A stretch of 64,000 nt of DNA, taken from assembly GCA_002633025.1 (NCBI GenBank), contig NMRB01001339.1, forward strand, positions 4,649 to 68,648, written 5' to 3'. A model generated the notes under the pieces. The model was given only the letters and a program-made list of their open reading frames with translations, ran no database searches and was not told the origin of the DNA. Shown here in pieces: positions 1-8,853 of this stretch; the first letter of the stretch is position 1, and each line of letters begins with the position of its first letter. The stretch is from Notospermus geniculatus (lineage: Eukaryota > Nemertea > Pilidiophora > Heteronemertea > Lineidae). Both the position numbers and the translations under genes were made by a program.

Positions 1-784
1 CTCAGCGTCCCGTGCGTCGGATGCTGTTTTTGTCGATTTTCGCTATGCAATCATGGTTTATTGCAAGAGCCACCCACTCTGGGATTAAAGGTGTAAGTTT
101 TTTCACTTTCGCCAACGATAGCCGCAAAACCCTTTGGATACGGCGTTGCCGTAGTGGAGTCAAATGGTGTCCTACGTCTGGGTCGCACCAGCACAGAAAA
201 AGTACGTGTGACGTCACAACCTAGCCCTAGCGGCCGAAATCGTAAGTACGTTTGAAAAGCAGCGGGAAAATTGGGTGGTCGCCCAGCTGCGATAAAACAA
301 CGTTATATCTTTTGAATAACGCGGAAAATAATGTAATTGAAACTGGTGACGTTTTTGGTGGTTTTATATCAACCTGATTTATTCCAATAGGTTTAATGCG
401 AATCGGCATCCGTTTCAGGTCTGCTTTAATGCCATTCAATGGTCGCTGACAGCTGAGTTGGTCAAAATGGGCCATGGGCACAAAAGATTAGCCTAAAGCT
501 GCGTCTGATAGGATGTGTTTGGTTGTGTTACATCATGCTTGGACAATGGATAAAAATTAGCATTTGCTTCCAAGCAAATACTTCAAGCAGGAGCAGCATT
601 TGCTGAAAGGAAAAGATTGTGCTTGTTTTCGTATGAATAAACTGGACATTCTACTGCCAATGCTTTGCGCGATTTGTTAAATATCCGATTCCGAGGCCAG
701 GGGATGTCGAGTGAATATATATAACTATTAGTTACGCAAACATTCTGTAGAGGGCAGCACCTGTAAAAGCAGCTTCGGGCACGC
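1..784. other. No recognisable gene or repeat
   Basis: Open frames exist on both strands but none has splice, start or poly(A) support. Around 543-650 there is a short stretch carrying the AGCATTTGCTT motif that recurs near 1720-1915 and 62240-62375, so part of it is probably a decayed dispersed repeat. Confidence 0.5.
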
Positions 785-951
785 GGTAGGGTAGGGTCAG
801 GCATGCAGGGTATCGTTCAGGGTAGGGTCAGATTTGCCTACCCCCCCCCAGCCCCCCCGGACTAGGGGGTCGCGGGTAGAGGTAGGGGTAGGGGTAGGGT
901 GATGGTTAGGGTTAGGGGTAGGGGTAGGGGTAGGGGTAGGGGGTAGGGGTA
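785..951. repeat. Degenerate GGGGTA / TTAGGG-like satellite
   Basis: A run of GGGGTA, GGGTA and a few TTAGGG units, with a short C-run/G-run inverted stretch near 840-870. It resembles degenerate telomere-type repeat in an interstitial position. It is G-rich on the + strand and may form G-quadruplexes. No subtelomeric gene is visible beside it. Confidence 0.8.
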
Positions 952-1010
952 TATTATACATTTACTGCTTGTACGGATAATACACCAAAAATTTCCTGGG
1001 TCGACCAGCT

Positions 1011-1082
1011 GGCCCGCTGGCTCAGTGGGTAGAGCGTGCGGCCGTGACGCAGGCGATCCGTGTTCGATACCCGCCGGAGGCT
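1011..1082 (+). repeat. tRNA-like sequence (SINE head or tRNA pseudogene)
   Basis: It has an A-box-like stretch (TGGCTCAGTGGGTAGAGCG, 1018-1036) and a B-box-like stretch (TGTTCGATACC, 1061-1071) at tRNA spacing. The D stem GCTC/GAGC pairs and the anticodon stem pairs at four of five positions. The acceptor and T stems do not pair well, so a functional tRNA is unlikely. Confidence 0.5.
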
Positions 1083-1905
1083 ATCGACTTTTTCACGCGT
1101 AATTCTCTTTGATTCTTTTTGCTGAAATTTTCTAAGTCCATTTGCCCGTGGACATCCCTCCGACGATGTTTCGAAGATTTACCCATTCGCATGCTTTGCT
1201 GGGAAGTTTCAAGGAAGTACTTGAAGGTCACATCCCGATGTCGTTTTTCCTATGAATGGTCTGCGTTGTGAACCTGATGGTGGTCTATTTCATCGTGTGG
1301 TTTTGGCATTGTTCGGTGGGGTCAAGCGGGTTATGTTTTGACTGCGCTGAGGACCCTTTTTGCGTATCGTGTGCACAACTGGGATTCTCACATTTTGATC
1401 GACTGCTGGCTGAAAGATGTCCGCGGAAATAAAGTTTTTTCTGATTAATAAACGTTTTTTCTGCAACATAAAGTCATTTCCCCAGAATTTTGGGACGAGG
1501 AAATTAAAGTTTTTTCGCGGAGTTAGATTTTTCGCCGAATTTAAAATTCCGTGTGATAAACTCGGAGAAAAATAAGGCAAAGGGTAAGAACAGGAAATTG
1601 ACCAATCAATCGGAAGAAGTGGGAACAGAGGCTGTTGTCGTTGATAAAGACCATTTGCTTAAATTTCCAAGCCACGTCTGGGGCAACCTTGAAAATTCGA
1701 AGGATTTCCTACCTAGTAAAAAGCATATGCTCTACTTTATTCATACGGACAAAAGGATTTATTTAATTTCGAAGCAAACACAAGATGCTAAAAAGCATTT
1801 GCTTTATATGAAGGAAAACCTAAATTTTCCTAGCATTTCCTACAGTTTTATTCATACAGGTACAAGTAAATGCTTAAAAATCGGTAGTTAAAGCAAATGC
1901 TAGTT
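1083..1905. other. Unassigned; contains AGCATTTGCTT repeat remnants
   Basis: 1420-1520 has three loose copies of an AAAGTTTTTTC motif. 1553-1660 is open and lysine-rich on the + strand but has no supporting signal. From about 1700 the sequence carries repeated AGCATTTGCTT motifs interspersed with TTATTCATA, also seen near 543-650 and 62240-62375, which suggests a decayed dispersed element. Confidence 0.35.
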
Positions 1906-1911
1906 TTTATT
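1906..1911 (-). terminator. Poly(A) signal AATAAA
   Basis: AATAAA on the minus strand 58 nt after the stop codon of the cysteine-rich gene. It lies inside a TTATTCATA-type repeat remnant, so a repeat may supply the 3' end. Confidence 0.45.
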
Positions 1912-1968
1912 CATATGACTCATTGAATGGCCACGACGTCATGTGGAGGAAGTAGTAGGTCACCATCT

Positions 1969-3725
1969 TTATTGGAAATGTTTACAGCAGCGGCGATTAT
2001 CATTTGCAGTTGTCTTGTAAATGTATCTTCGGCCGCTTCTTTCGCAGCTAACATTGATGTTGCAGAATGCAGGACTAAAATCACTCAGATTTTTGCCCTT
2101 AGGTATATGTAAGCATGTACTGCTTCCCGGCAAACAGCATTCGCTACAGCATTGCGAGTTACAAAAACAGGTCGAATTACTGGGAATGCAATCTCTGAAA
2201 AAAAAAGAAAGACAATTTGATATCCCCAGACGTATCCAGTGAATTAAGCCGCTCTCACACGTGTATCGCAGGCCGGAGTGGACACAATTCATATTTAATG
2301 TCCACATTAATTCCGATTTTATATCCACATTAAATCAAGAATTTATACCCACACTAAATCAACCAATTGCAGCTGAGTTTTTAATGTGGATATAAAATCG
2401 CACTACTTATTTAATGTCCATATAAATTTGTATTTTATGTCCCCATTAAATCGCGAATTAATATGATGATGGACATAAAATCAACCAATCACGGATAAGG
2501 ACTTTTGGACGGATGTGAGTGTTCTCGATCGCTTCCGTCCACAATTCCATCGCTTCCGTTCAAAATTCCGCAACGGAATTGTGGACGGAAGCGATCGAGA
2601 ACACTCACATCCGTCCAAAAGTCCTTAGCCGTGATTGGTCGATTTTATGTGGATATTAATTCGCGATTTAATGGGGACATAAAATACAAATTTATATGGA
2701 CATTAAATAAGTAGTGCGATTTTATATCCACATTAAAAACTCAGCTGCAATTGGTTGATTTAGTGTGGATATACATGTAAATTCTTGATTTAATGTGGAT
2801 ATAAAATCGGAATTTATGTGGACATTAAATATGAATTGTGTCCACTCCGGCCTGCGATACACGTGCAACAGTTGGCCTGCGATTGTATTTTTTTACCTTA
2901 CGCAAACAATCGCAGGAATTATCGCAGATTTGCTGCAGAAATGTCGCAGAAGTATCGCAGAATTGTCGTACATGTAAACCTAACGATAATCAGCGTTTTT
3001 TCGCGTTCACTTGCGGTTGTTTGCGACAATCTAGGGAGGTTTCGCAAGCGCCCGGTTAGGCCGATACACGACGTTTATCTATTGTTTGGGTAAACCCACA
3101 CAATAGACAAAATGGCACGCCTTGCCATGACGCATCGTACAAGTATCAGGGTGGCATAAAGCCTAGTTCAATACTTCGACGCACGACCATCGGCCTCCGC
3201 CGCGCGATCAAAATCTGGACGCCGACTTCGCGGAGTTGATTCACAGTCTAGCGTACTCAGCGACGGCGACGCGTTACGAAAGAATTGCAGTCGCGCGTTC
3301 GGACGCCGACCAAATCGCCCAACGGCGTCGGCATCGAACGCAAGGTTGCGTTCGATGCAGTCGCCAGCGATGATCGTGCGTCGAAGTATGAACACACTTC
3401 GACGCAAGATCATCGGAGTCCGACGCGCGATCAAAATCTGGACGCCGACTTCGCGGAGTTGATTCATATTCCAGCATACTTACCAAATCGCGCCACGGGG
3501 TCGGCGTCGAACGCAAGGTCGCGCGTCAGTCGCCAGCGACGGTCGTGCGTCGAAATATGAACTAGGCTTGAGTTGGCCGGTTTGAAGATTTTTTCTCTCA
3601 CCTTGTCGTTCCTACCCTAACACTCCCACTAAACCTGAGGAGGACGTCCTTTCTTGGATATGACTCCACGGTAATCACCATTAGGAAGGCGACGAGGAAG
3701 AGCTGAGACATTTTCATGGCTGTAT
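1969..3725 (-). CDS. Secreted cysteine-rich small protein, two coding exons (partial 5' UTR)
   Basis: Unrecognised gene. Coding exon 1 is 3635-3717 (27 codons plus 2 nt). It starts just after a strong acceptor (CTTCTTTTTCAG, exon edge 3725), so a 5' UTR exon lies further right. It encodes a signal peptide: M-K, a hydrophobic core LFLVAFLMVIT, likely cleavage near VES/YP. The donor is CAG/GTTTAG. Coding exon 2 is 2194-1969, after a pyrimidine-tract acceptor ending TTTTTTTCAG; phases match and the split codon gives Arg. The protein is 102 aa. The mature part has 12 cysteines spaced C-x6-C-x1-C-x3-CC-x2-CC-x6-C-x16-C-x5-C-x18-CC. Its first half fits an inhibitor-cystine-knot or colipase-like spacing. 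AATAAA lies at 1911-1906, about 58 nt past the stop. A foldback (2258-2865) and GC-rich MITEs lie in the intron. A defence, signalling or venom-like role cannot be told apart from the sequence. Confidence 0.65.
2258..2865. mobile_element. 0.6 kb foldback element with internal subrepeats
   Basis: The ends read CACGTGTATCGCAGGCC and its reverse complement. Arms 2258-2549 and 2577-2865 are near-perfect complements around a short loop. The arms contain many copies of a TTTAATGTGGATATAAAAT-type unit in both orientations, so each arm is itself internally repetitive. No coding capacity. It lies in the intron of the cysteine-rich gene, close to the second-exon acceptor. Confidence 0.9.
2866..3032. 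repeat. TCGCAG-rich repeat
   Basis: Repeated ATCGCAG/TCGCAGAA units, plus an imperfect inverted pair (CCTGCGATTGT near 2876 against TTTGCGACAATC near 3021). Probably a decayed inverted-repeat element next to the foldback, whose ends carry the same CGCAGGCC sequence. Confidence 0.5.
3032..3112. mobile_element. Half copy of the GGGAGGTTTCGCAAGCGCC MITE
   Basis: Matches the left half and central palindrome of the complete element at 14049-14167 (AGGGAGGTTTCGCAAGCGCC end, then the ATTGTTTGGGTA/TACCCACACAAT centre). The right arm is missing. Confidence 0.7.
3159..3569. mobile_element. Two joined copies of a GC-rich MITE
   Basis: Outer ends AAGCCTAGTTCA and TGAACTAGGCTT are inverted repeats. Inside are two head-to-tail units (about 3167-3391 and 3393-3562). 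Each is bounded by ACTTCGACGCA and TGCGTCGAA and contains the same GATCAAAATCTGGACGCC stretch. Base composition is much richer in CpG than its surroundings. Confidence 0.85.
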
Positions 3726-3815
3726 CTGAAAAAGAAGTTTACAGTGGCCCATAGAGCTCATTGAAGAAAAAGTTTTGCATTTGCATTTTTTTCCGAGGTT
3801 TGATTATTTTTCTTG

Positions 3816-4075
3816 GGGGTTTGGAAAATCTTTAGAATTTCTCACCGCGGTGAAAACGTTTCCACCTCGGTGAAAACATTCCCACCGCGGTGAAAATGAT
3901 TTTCACCGTGGCGAGAATGTTTCCACCGCGGTGAAAACCTCACCGAATTTCCACCATGGTGAAAACTTTTCCACCGCGGTGAAAATCATTCTCACCTTTC
4001 ACCGCGGTGGGAATGTTTTCACCGTGGTGGAAACGTTTTCACCGCGGTGAGAACTTCTAAAGATTTTACAAACTC
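3816..4075. repeat. Foldback made of CACCGCGGTG palindromes
   Basis: About a dozen near-copies of CACCGCGGTGAAAA-type units, each palindromic about CCGCGG, spaced about 17-26 bp. The whole array is an inverted repeat bounded by AAAATCTTTAGAA and TTCTAAAGATTTT. The DNA can fold as one long hairpin or as a ladder of small ones. No coding capacity. Confidence 0.9.
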
Positions 4076-4171
4076 GATTAGTTTAGAGTTGTAATCTAAT
4101 CGCAACTGTCGCAGTGCTCGGAAAGTCCCAGGAAATGTGGCAGCCAGCAATAGGCCATGTCAGGCGTGGTC

Positions 4172-4309
4172 AAGCCGGTGACAGACTGACGCGTACGCGG
4201 TGCGTCCTGCAGGCGTTCCGCCAATCAGATTCGTCGGTAGGTGTTTCGGTCCGTTTTACCGCCTGCCTGATTGGTTGAACGCTTACGCGCCAGCCTCTCA
4301 CCGCCTTAA
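4172..4309. mobile_element. MITE with GGCGGTGA ends
   Basis: Imperfect terminal inverted repeats of about 35 bp: AAGCCGGTGACAGACTGACG on the left against the complement of CGCCAGCCTCTCACCGCCTT on the right. Its right end abuts the next MITE at TTAA. Confidence 0.6.
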
Positions 4310-4443
4310 AGGTCTCGGGCCACTTGTGCGTTTTACGCTGCGTGATGCGTCAAATCTTTTGTTATTTTCCGCCGTTCTGCTTCCTAACAAAAGATTTGAC
4401 GCATCACGCAGCGCAAAACGCACACGTGGCCCGAGACCTTAAA
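4306..4443. mobile_element. Near-complete hairpin MITE (AAAGGTCTCGGGCCAC)
   Basis: Arms 4308-4368 and 4385-4441 are almost perfect complements. Ends TTAAAGGTCTCGGGCC and GGCCCGAGACCTTAA. Its interior (AACAAAAGATTTGACGCAT) is shared with the next element. Confidence 0.85.
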
Positions 4444-4578
4444 GGCCCGTTTCCACAGAAGCGGTAGCGTGAGCGTTTTGACGCTTCGCCCATTGTTTGG
4501 AAGCAGAGCGGCGGAAAATAACAAAAGATTTGACGCATCACGCAGCGTGAAACGCGTCTGTGGAAACGAGCCTTTATA
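4439..4578. mobile_element. MITE with AAAGGCCCGTTTCCACAG ends
   Basis: Terminal repeats AAAGGCCCGTTTCCACAG and CTGTGGAAACGAGCCTTT. The interior shares GCGGCGGAAAATAAC and the following 20 bp with the neighbour at 4306-4443, so the two are related despite different ends. Confidence 0.85.
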
Positions 4579-4928
4579 GACCGGTCCGCGCTGCCGACAT
4601 GAGCGTGCTGTTCGAGGAACTGCCAGTTGCTCCGAGTTCCTCTCAATCGCTGAAATGTCGACCTGCGCGTGGTGGTTTTTTCCTCTGCGACGGATCCGTC
4701 GAGTTGCTTCAAGACGCAATGTCGACCTGAGCCAGGCGCAAAACTTTGGGAATAGAAGGCCGTGAAGCATTTACTTACCGGTCGTGTGTATGTGTATTAT
4801 GAAATCGAGTAGATGTTAGTTGGAATCTTAGCTGAAGGAAACCACTTTTCAAATCTACCGTGTTCTCCTGATCCGTGCACACAGGGCAGTTTGAGGGATA
4901 CAACTGATATGCAACAACGACGGTATCC

Positions 4929-5250
4929 AATTATTGTCGAAAACATCTCATTAATTTGTGAAACGTCACTGTTGAGGGCCTAATTGATAGCAATTCACTT
5001 ATCGATAACACGTTCTTTAGGAGCTGGAGATAACTCTTCAGTGATCGGTATTGAAAATTGATACGTATAGGCCTATTACTTGCATACCGAATGTGTTGGC
5101 CTGCCAATATAAGCTTACAATGAAAGCCTATGGAAGTCAGAACAAAATCCGTTCAATAGATCGATAAGATATGTAAAGTTGTCTCCGAATTTCGCAAATT
5201 TTCCACCCCAACGGGGGTCTTCCTCAGACACTTCCTAGTAGAGACCCCAG
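4929..5250. repeat. Copy 0 of the AATTGATAGCAATTCAC repeat
   Basis: Matches 5913-6262 and 6636-6960 over about 320 bp. It ends in an arm of the CTGAGGAAGACC hairpin family. The sequence that follows the other copies (TAGTTACAAAAAAGAAACCC) is found only at 5523, so this copy appears interrupted by the element at 5281-5509. Confidence 0.75.
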
Positions 5251-5280
5251 AAGTTAATGAGTTCGATCTTATGCCACAAT

Positions 5281-5509
5281 CACACTGAGCTAGTTCTCAG
5301 TACGTTCTTGGAAATGTTGCCGAACGGGCTCAAACTGTGTGCGAACGGAATGGACGTAGTGGCAACTTTTTACAGTCTTTTTACGAACTCCTTGGACGGG
5401 ATGGGTGCTCCAGAACATCGAGGCATTATTTGGCCAAGGATTACACGTTCTAGCCCTTTTTACTATTTTTTAGGACGAGGCAGGGCGTTCTGAGAACCAC
5501 TTCAGTGTG
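5281..5509. mobile_element. MITE with CACACTGA...GTTCTCAG ends
   Basis: Left CACACTGAGCTAGTTCTCAG pairs with right CTGAGAACCACTTCAGTGTG. The interior is open on the + strand (78 codons, 5257-5493) without splice or start support. It separates the parts of repeat copy 0. Confidence 0.7.
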
Positions 5510-5549
5510 ACAGGCCCTTTAATAGTTACAAAAAAGAAACCCTTATCCA

Positions 5550-5920
5550 ATAGGGAACCCGCATGACTGCAGATGGCGCAGTCAGTATAAGACCCAAATG
5601 ACGTACTGACGTCACTTTTTTCGCTGTTGACGTCACGTCGTCAAAGCAGGTGTACATTTTTCTACACAATTTTCCGTGGAAATTTCCCCCAAAGACGTTG
5701 TCAGTATTGGCATCCTGTGGCATTTCTGACGAAACAAAGCAGTGATATATGGAGAACTTTGAACATGAAACAGGGCAGTGTAATTTAAACAAAATTGAAC
5801 CAAAGAGAGTGGTTTATTTTGGGGCAAGAAGTAAATGGAAATACTGTTAGAAAATAGGACTTCCGGGTCTTACACTGACAGCGCCACGTCGTGGTGTAGT
5901 TCTGCGGGTTCCTCATTATT
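5550..5920. mobile_element. Inverted-repeat element, AGGGAACCCGCA ends
   Basis: AGGGAACCCGCA at the left and TGCGGGTTCCTCATT at the right. It contains several TGACGT motifs and GCGCCACGTCGTGG. Related copies are at 62919-63312 and, shorter, 27266-27464. Confidence 0.7.
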
Positions 5921-6223
5921 GTCGAACATCTCATCAATTTGTGAAACTGTTGAGGGCCTAATTGATAGCAATTCACTTATCGATGACACGTTCTTTCGGA
6001 GCTGGAGATCACTCACCAGACTCGCATTTCAGCGGATCGGTATTGAAAATTGATATGTATATTACATGTACATGTACTTACATACCGAATGTGTTGGCCT
6101 GCCAATATAAGCTTACAATGAAAGCCTATGGAAGCCAGAACAGAATCCGTTCAATAGATCGATAAGATAAATAAAGTCGCAAATTTTCCACCCCAACGGG
6201 GGTCTTCCTCAGACACTTCCTAG

Positions 6224-6253
6224 TAGCTTGGAGGAATTAATTCCTCCAAGCTA
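6224..6253. repeat. Perfect 30 bp palindrome
   Basis: Each half reads TAGCTTGGAGGAATT or its complement, with no spacer. An identical palindrome is at 6903-6932 in the second tandem copy. Confidence 0.95.
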
Positions 6254-6902
6254 GTAGAGACTCCAAAAGTGAATCAGCTCGATAGTAGTTACAAAAAAGA
6301 AACCCTGAAAAAACAGGGAGGGTGAAAAGTTAAGGTTGACTAAAGGAGTTGAATGGAAAGGCCCCATTGTTTTCAACGTCGCAGTGCATGCGTTCTTGTG
6401 AAAAAACTGAGTTGTTGCCCAGCGCCTCCTTTTAGCACGCCGGTTCCCCATTTGTCCCCGGACAACTGGTCCCCAGACAATTCGTCCCGTAGGACATTTC
6501 GTCCCCCCCCGGGCGGATAAAAGTGGTGCCGAATCTAGTACATTTCCACCGGATATTTTCCCCTGGATTTTGCCCCCCCCCGGACATTTAGCCCCGTCGG
6601 ACTTCTATCCGGAGGGGGGTAGACATCCTGGTGGAGATAGCAATTCACTTATCGATGACACGTTCTTTCGGAGCTGGAGATCACTCACCAGACTCGCATT
6701 TCAGCGGATCGGTATTGAAAATTGATACGTATATTACATGTACATGTACTTACATACCGAATGTGTTGGCCTGCCAGTATAAGCTTACAATGAAAGCCTA
6801 TGGAAGTCAGAACAGAATCCGTTCAATAGATCGATAAGATAAATAAAGTCGCAAATTTTCCACCCCAACGGGGGGTCTTCCTCAGACACTTCCTAGTACA
6901 TG

Positions 6903-6932
6903 TAGCTTGGAGGAATTAATTCCTCCAAGCTA
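6903..6932. repeat. Perfect 30 bp palindrome, second copy
   Basis: Identical to 6224-6253. The copies are unchanged while the surrounding duplicated DNA has diverged slightly. Confidence 0.95.
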
Positions 6933-7289
6933 GTAGAGACCCCAGAAGTGAATGAGCTCGATAGTAGTTACAAAAAAGAAACCCTGAAAAAACAGAAAGG
7001 GTGAAAAGTTAAGGTTGAATGGAAAGGCCCCACTGTTTTCAACGTCGCAGCGCATGCGTTCTTGTGAAAAAACTGAGTTGTTCCCCAGCGCCTCCTTTTA
7101 GCACGCCGGTTCCCCATTTGTCCCCGGACAACTGGTCCCCAGACAAAATTCGTCCCGTAGGACATTTCATCCCCCCCGGGCGGATAAAAGTGGTGCCGAA
7201 TCTAGTACATTTCCACCGGATATTTACCCCTGGATTTTGCACACCCCCCCCCGTCGGACTTCTGTCCGGAGGGGGGTAGACATCCTGGG

Positions 7290-7560
7290 GGGGGGGGGCA
7301 GAAGTCCGGGGATAGATGTCCGGCGCAAATGTCGGGGGAGTGTCCTGATACCAGTGGTGCCATAGGGAGTAGGCCTAATCCACGAAGTAGGCTAGGCCTA
7401 CTGTCGGAAGTAGGCTGATCCCGCAATAGATTTTGGCTAAGCGGTTTTTCAGCTGAAAGCCTTCGAAGTGAGCACAAACATAGTGGTCATACATGGGTAA
7501 ATGTCCGGGGGGGGGGGGCAAAAACCCAGGGACAAATCCGGCGGGAAATTGTCCTGATAG
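7290..7560. repeat. G-run and GTCCGG-rich repeats
   Basis: Runs of 10-12 G, with AAATGTCCGGGG, AAGTCCGGGGAT and similar units in inverted relation to the CCCCGGACA units at 6440-6600 and 7110-7170. Probably a decayed foldback with G-quadruplex potential. Confidence 0.6.
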
Positions 7561-7570
7561 CGCCCATGCC

Positions 7571-7608
7571 ATGCAACGATGTGGCGATGAGACGATGGCC
7601 GAAGACAG
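7571..7608 (+). CDS. Possible first coding exon (weak)
   Basis: A short open segment (MQRCGDETMAED) ends at CAG/GTGTAAG, a good donor, in phase 2. That phase would fit the terminal exon at 10706 if the acceptor there is TTTAG/A. The MITE nest lies between. No promoter signal was found, so this is a lead only. Confidence 0.2.
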
Positions 7609-7892
7609 GTGTAAGGTACTTCGCGGCTCACACGGAATTGGTGGGGTAGGTTTACCGGCGCAATACAAAACAATGCCAACATTCCAGGAGTGGGCGTAGC
7701 AGAAAATAATCGATTAAATTGCACCAGGTCATCCGAAATGGACTGAAATCTGCAGGAAAATGGGAGGTGCGGCCGAAAGATGAGCACTATCCCGTGGTAC
7801 GGAAAAGAAAATCACGGCATTAAGGTTGGTTCATACTTTACGCATTGCGCGTTGCACTAAGAGGTCGGCGCAAATGTACGCATTGCGTTTCC

Positions 7893-8075
7893 GGTGTAGG
7901 CCCCCTAACGTTTTTCAGTGAGACCCGTGAGCCAGTGTGTATATTACAATAGATTGACGGAATAAGCGGCGACTTGACAATGGGCGACACACAGAGAAAC
8001 AGCGAGTTCGTTTCCCAGTGTGTTCCGAACAATGGGAATCACACAGAAAAACGGCCACACTGAAAAACGTTACAC
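7893..8075. mobile_element. MITE, AACGTTTTTCAGTGAG family
   Basis: Ends GGTGTA...AACGTTTTTCAGTGAG and CACTGAAAAACGTTACACC. A second copy is at 57843-58015. This copy has about 9 extra bases inside its left end. Confidence 0.85.
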
Positions 8076-8169
8076 CGGCATCGCCGTTCATGCTCAACTG
8101 GCATTGGGCGTCGACCCATCGGCCGACTCGAAGCCGAGTCTGTCGTCATGCAACTCGCCTCCGTTTATC

Positions 8170-8341
8170 AATAGGAGCAGTCAGCCGCGCATATTGCCAA
8201 CAGATGGCAGCAAAGTTCTACCCGACAAATGTACAGGAAAATCTACGTGATTGCTGCTCGATCGATAATGACTGGGTCCGCTATATGCATTGAATTGGGC
8301 AGTAGTGACGCCTATCGGTCAACTCGCTGCCAGCTCCTATT
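8170..8341. mobile_element. MITE, AATAGGAGCAGTCAGCCGC family
   Basis: Ends AATAGGAGC and GCTCCTATT, with a shared interior (CGCTATATGCATTGAATTGGG). Other copies: 50874-51053 and the interrupted copy at 27162-27529. Confidence 0.85.
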
Positions 8342-8463
8342 CATACTTCACGTGCTACCGGTGCGGAGCCTCATTTTGCGCAATGGATCATTCGACAGAC
8401 GAGGAACGCAACGCGCAAAAAGCTTCGAATGGATTCGTTGACGGAATGTACGCGCGCAACAAC

Positions 8464-8690
8464 TAAAGCCCCAGTCACATATCCACTCCGGGGCCCGTAC
8501 GGCGAGTAAAAACAGGACATTTTGGCCAATTTCTACGGTGCCCAGTTTGATCCAGCCTACTTTCCGCCTATCTATTGAGGCGATTTCGGCATGATATCTT
8601 ATGATCCGAGTTTCAGTCTCTAAAATCCGCAGCAAGCCGCTGGGTGGGGAAAATCGTACGGGGCCCGCTGCATTTGTGACCTAGGCTTAA
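8464..8690. mobile_element. MITE, GGTCACAAATGCACCGGG family, copy A
   Basis: One end AAGCCCCAGTCACATATCC, the other GCATTTGTGACCTAGGCTT; the terminal repeats are imperfect but clear. Flanked by TAA on both sides. Full copies: 10480-10700, 28330-28556, 28570-28800; partial copy 11160-11497. Confidence 0.9.
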
Positions 8691-8748
8691 CCGGGTGAAA
8701 TGTGATTAGGGAGTTCAGTGGGCTCACTGCGATCTCCAGACTTGATTC

Positions 8749-8853
8749 GTAAAAAATCTATCAAATGGACTTCAGCGTTGTCGTATCCGGAAAACTAGGG
8801 GCAAACGGAGCGGAAACGGATCGGATCCGTGTGCCAATGAACCTTGCTTAAAG
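8749..8853. mobile_element. Half MITE, GGTTCATTGGCACACGG family
   Basis: Matches one half of the complete element at 12187-12337 (ATCTATCAAATGGACTTCAG ... CCGTGTGCCAATGAACC). Its surviving end runs directly into the 1.17 kb palindrome. Confidence 0.8.

Larger units (their letters stand above)
5964..7289. repeat. Tandem duplication, two copies of about 0.66 kb
   Basis: 5964-6631 and 6636-7289 align along their length with small indels. Each copy contains the AATTGATAGCAATTCAC repeat, a CTGAGGAAGACC arm, a perfect 30 bp palindrome, and a block of GTCC/GGAC-rich sequence ending GGAGGGGGGTAGACATCCTG. No gene is evident. Confidence 0.9.

Noticed and set aside
1011-1082. Functional tRNA gene
   Set aside because: The acceptor and T stems do not pair and the base before the anticodon is C rather than U.
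1553-1891. 112-codon + strand frame with a lysine-rich start
   Set aside because: Its second half lies in a dispersed AGCATTTGCTT repeat and there is no start, splice or poly(A) support.
1920-2054. Minus-strand 44-codon frame that looks coding
   Set aside because: It overlaps the second exon of the cysteine-rich gene in another frame. Only the other frame joins in phase to the signal-peptide exon and has twelve cysteines.
2866-4075. CRISPR array
   Set aside because: The repeated units are palindromic, touch one another or vary in spacing, and there are no unique spacers; the DNA is eukaryotic.
4599-4730. 43-codon + strand ORF starting MSVLFEELPVAP
   Set aside because: The opposite strand is open and equally coding-like over the same bases, and no other signal decides.
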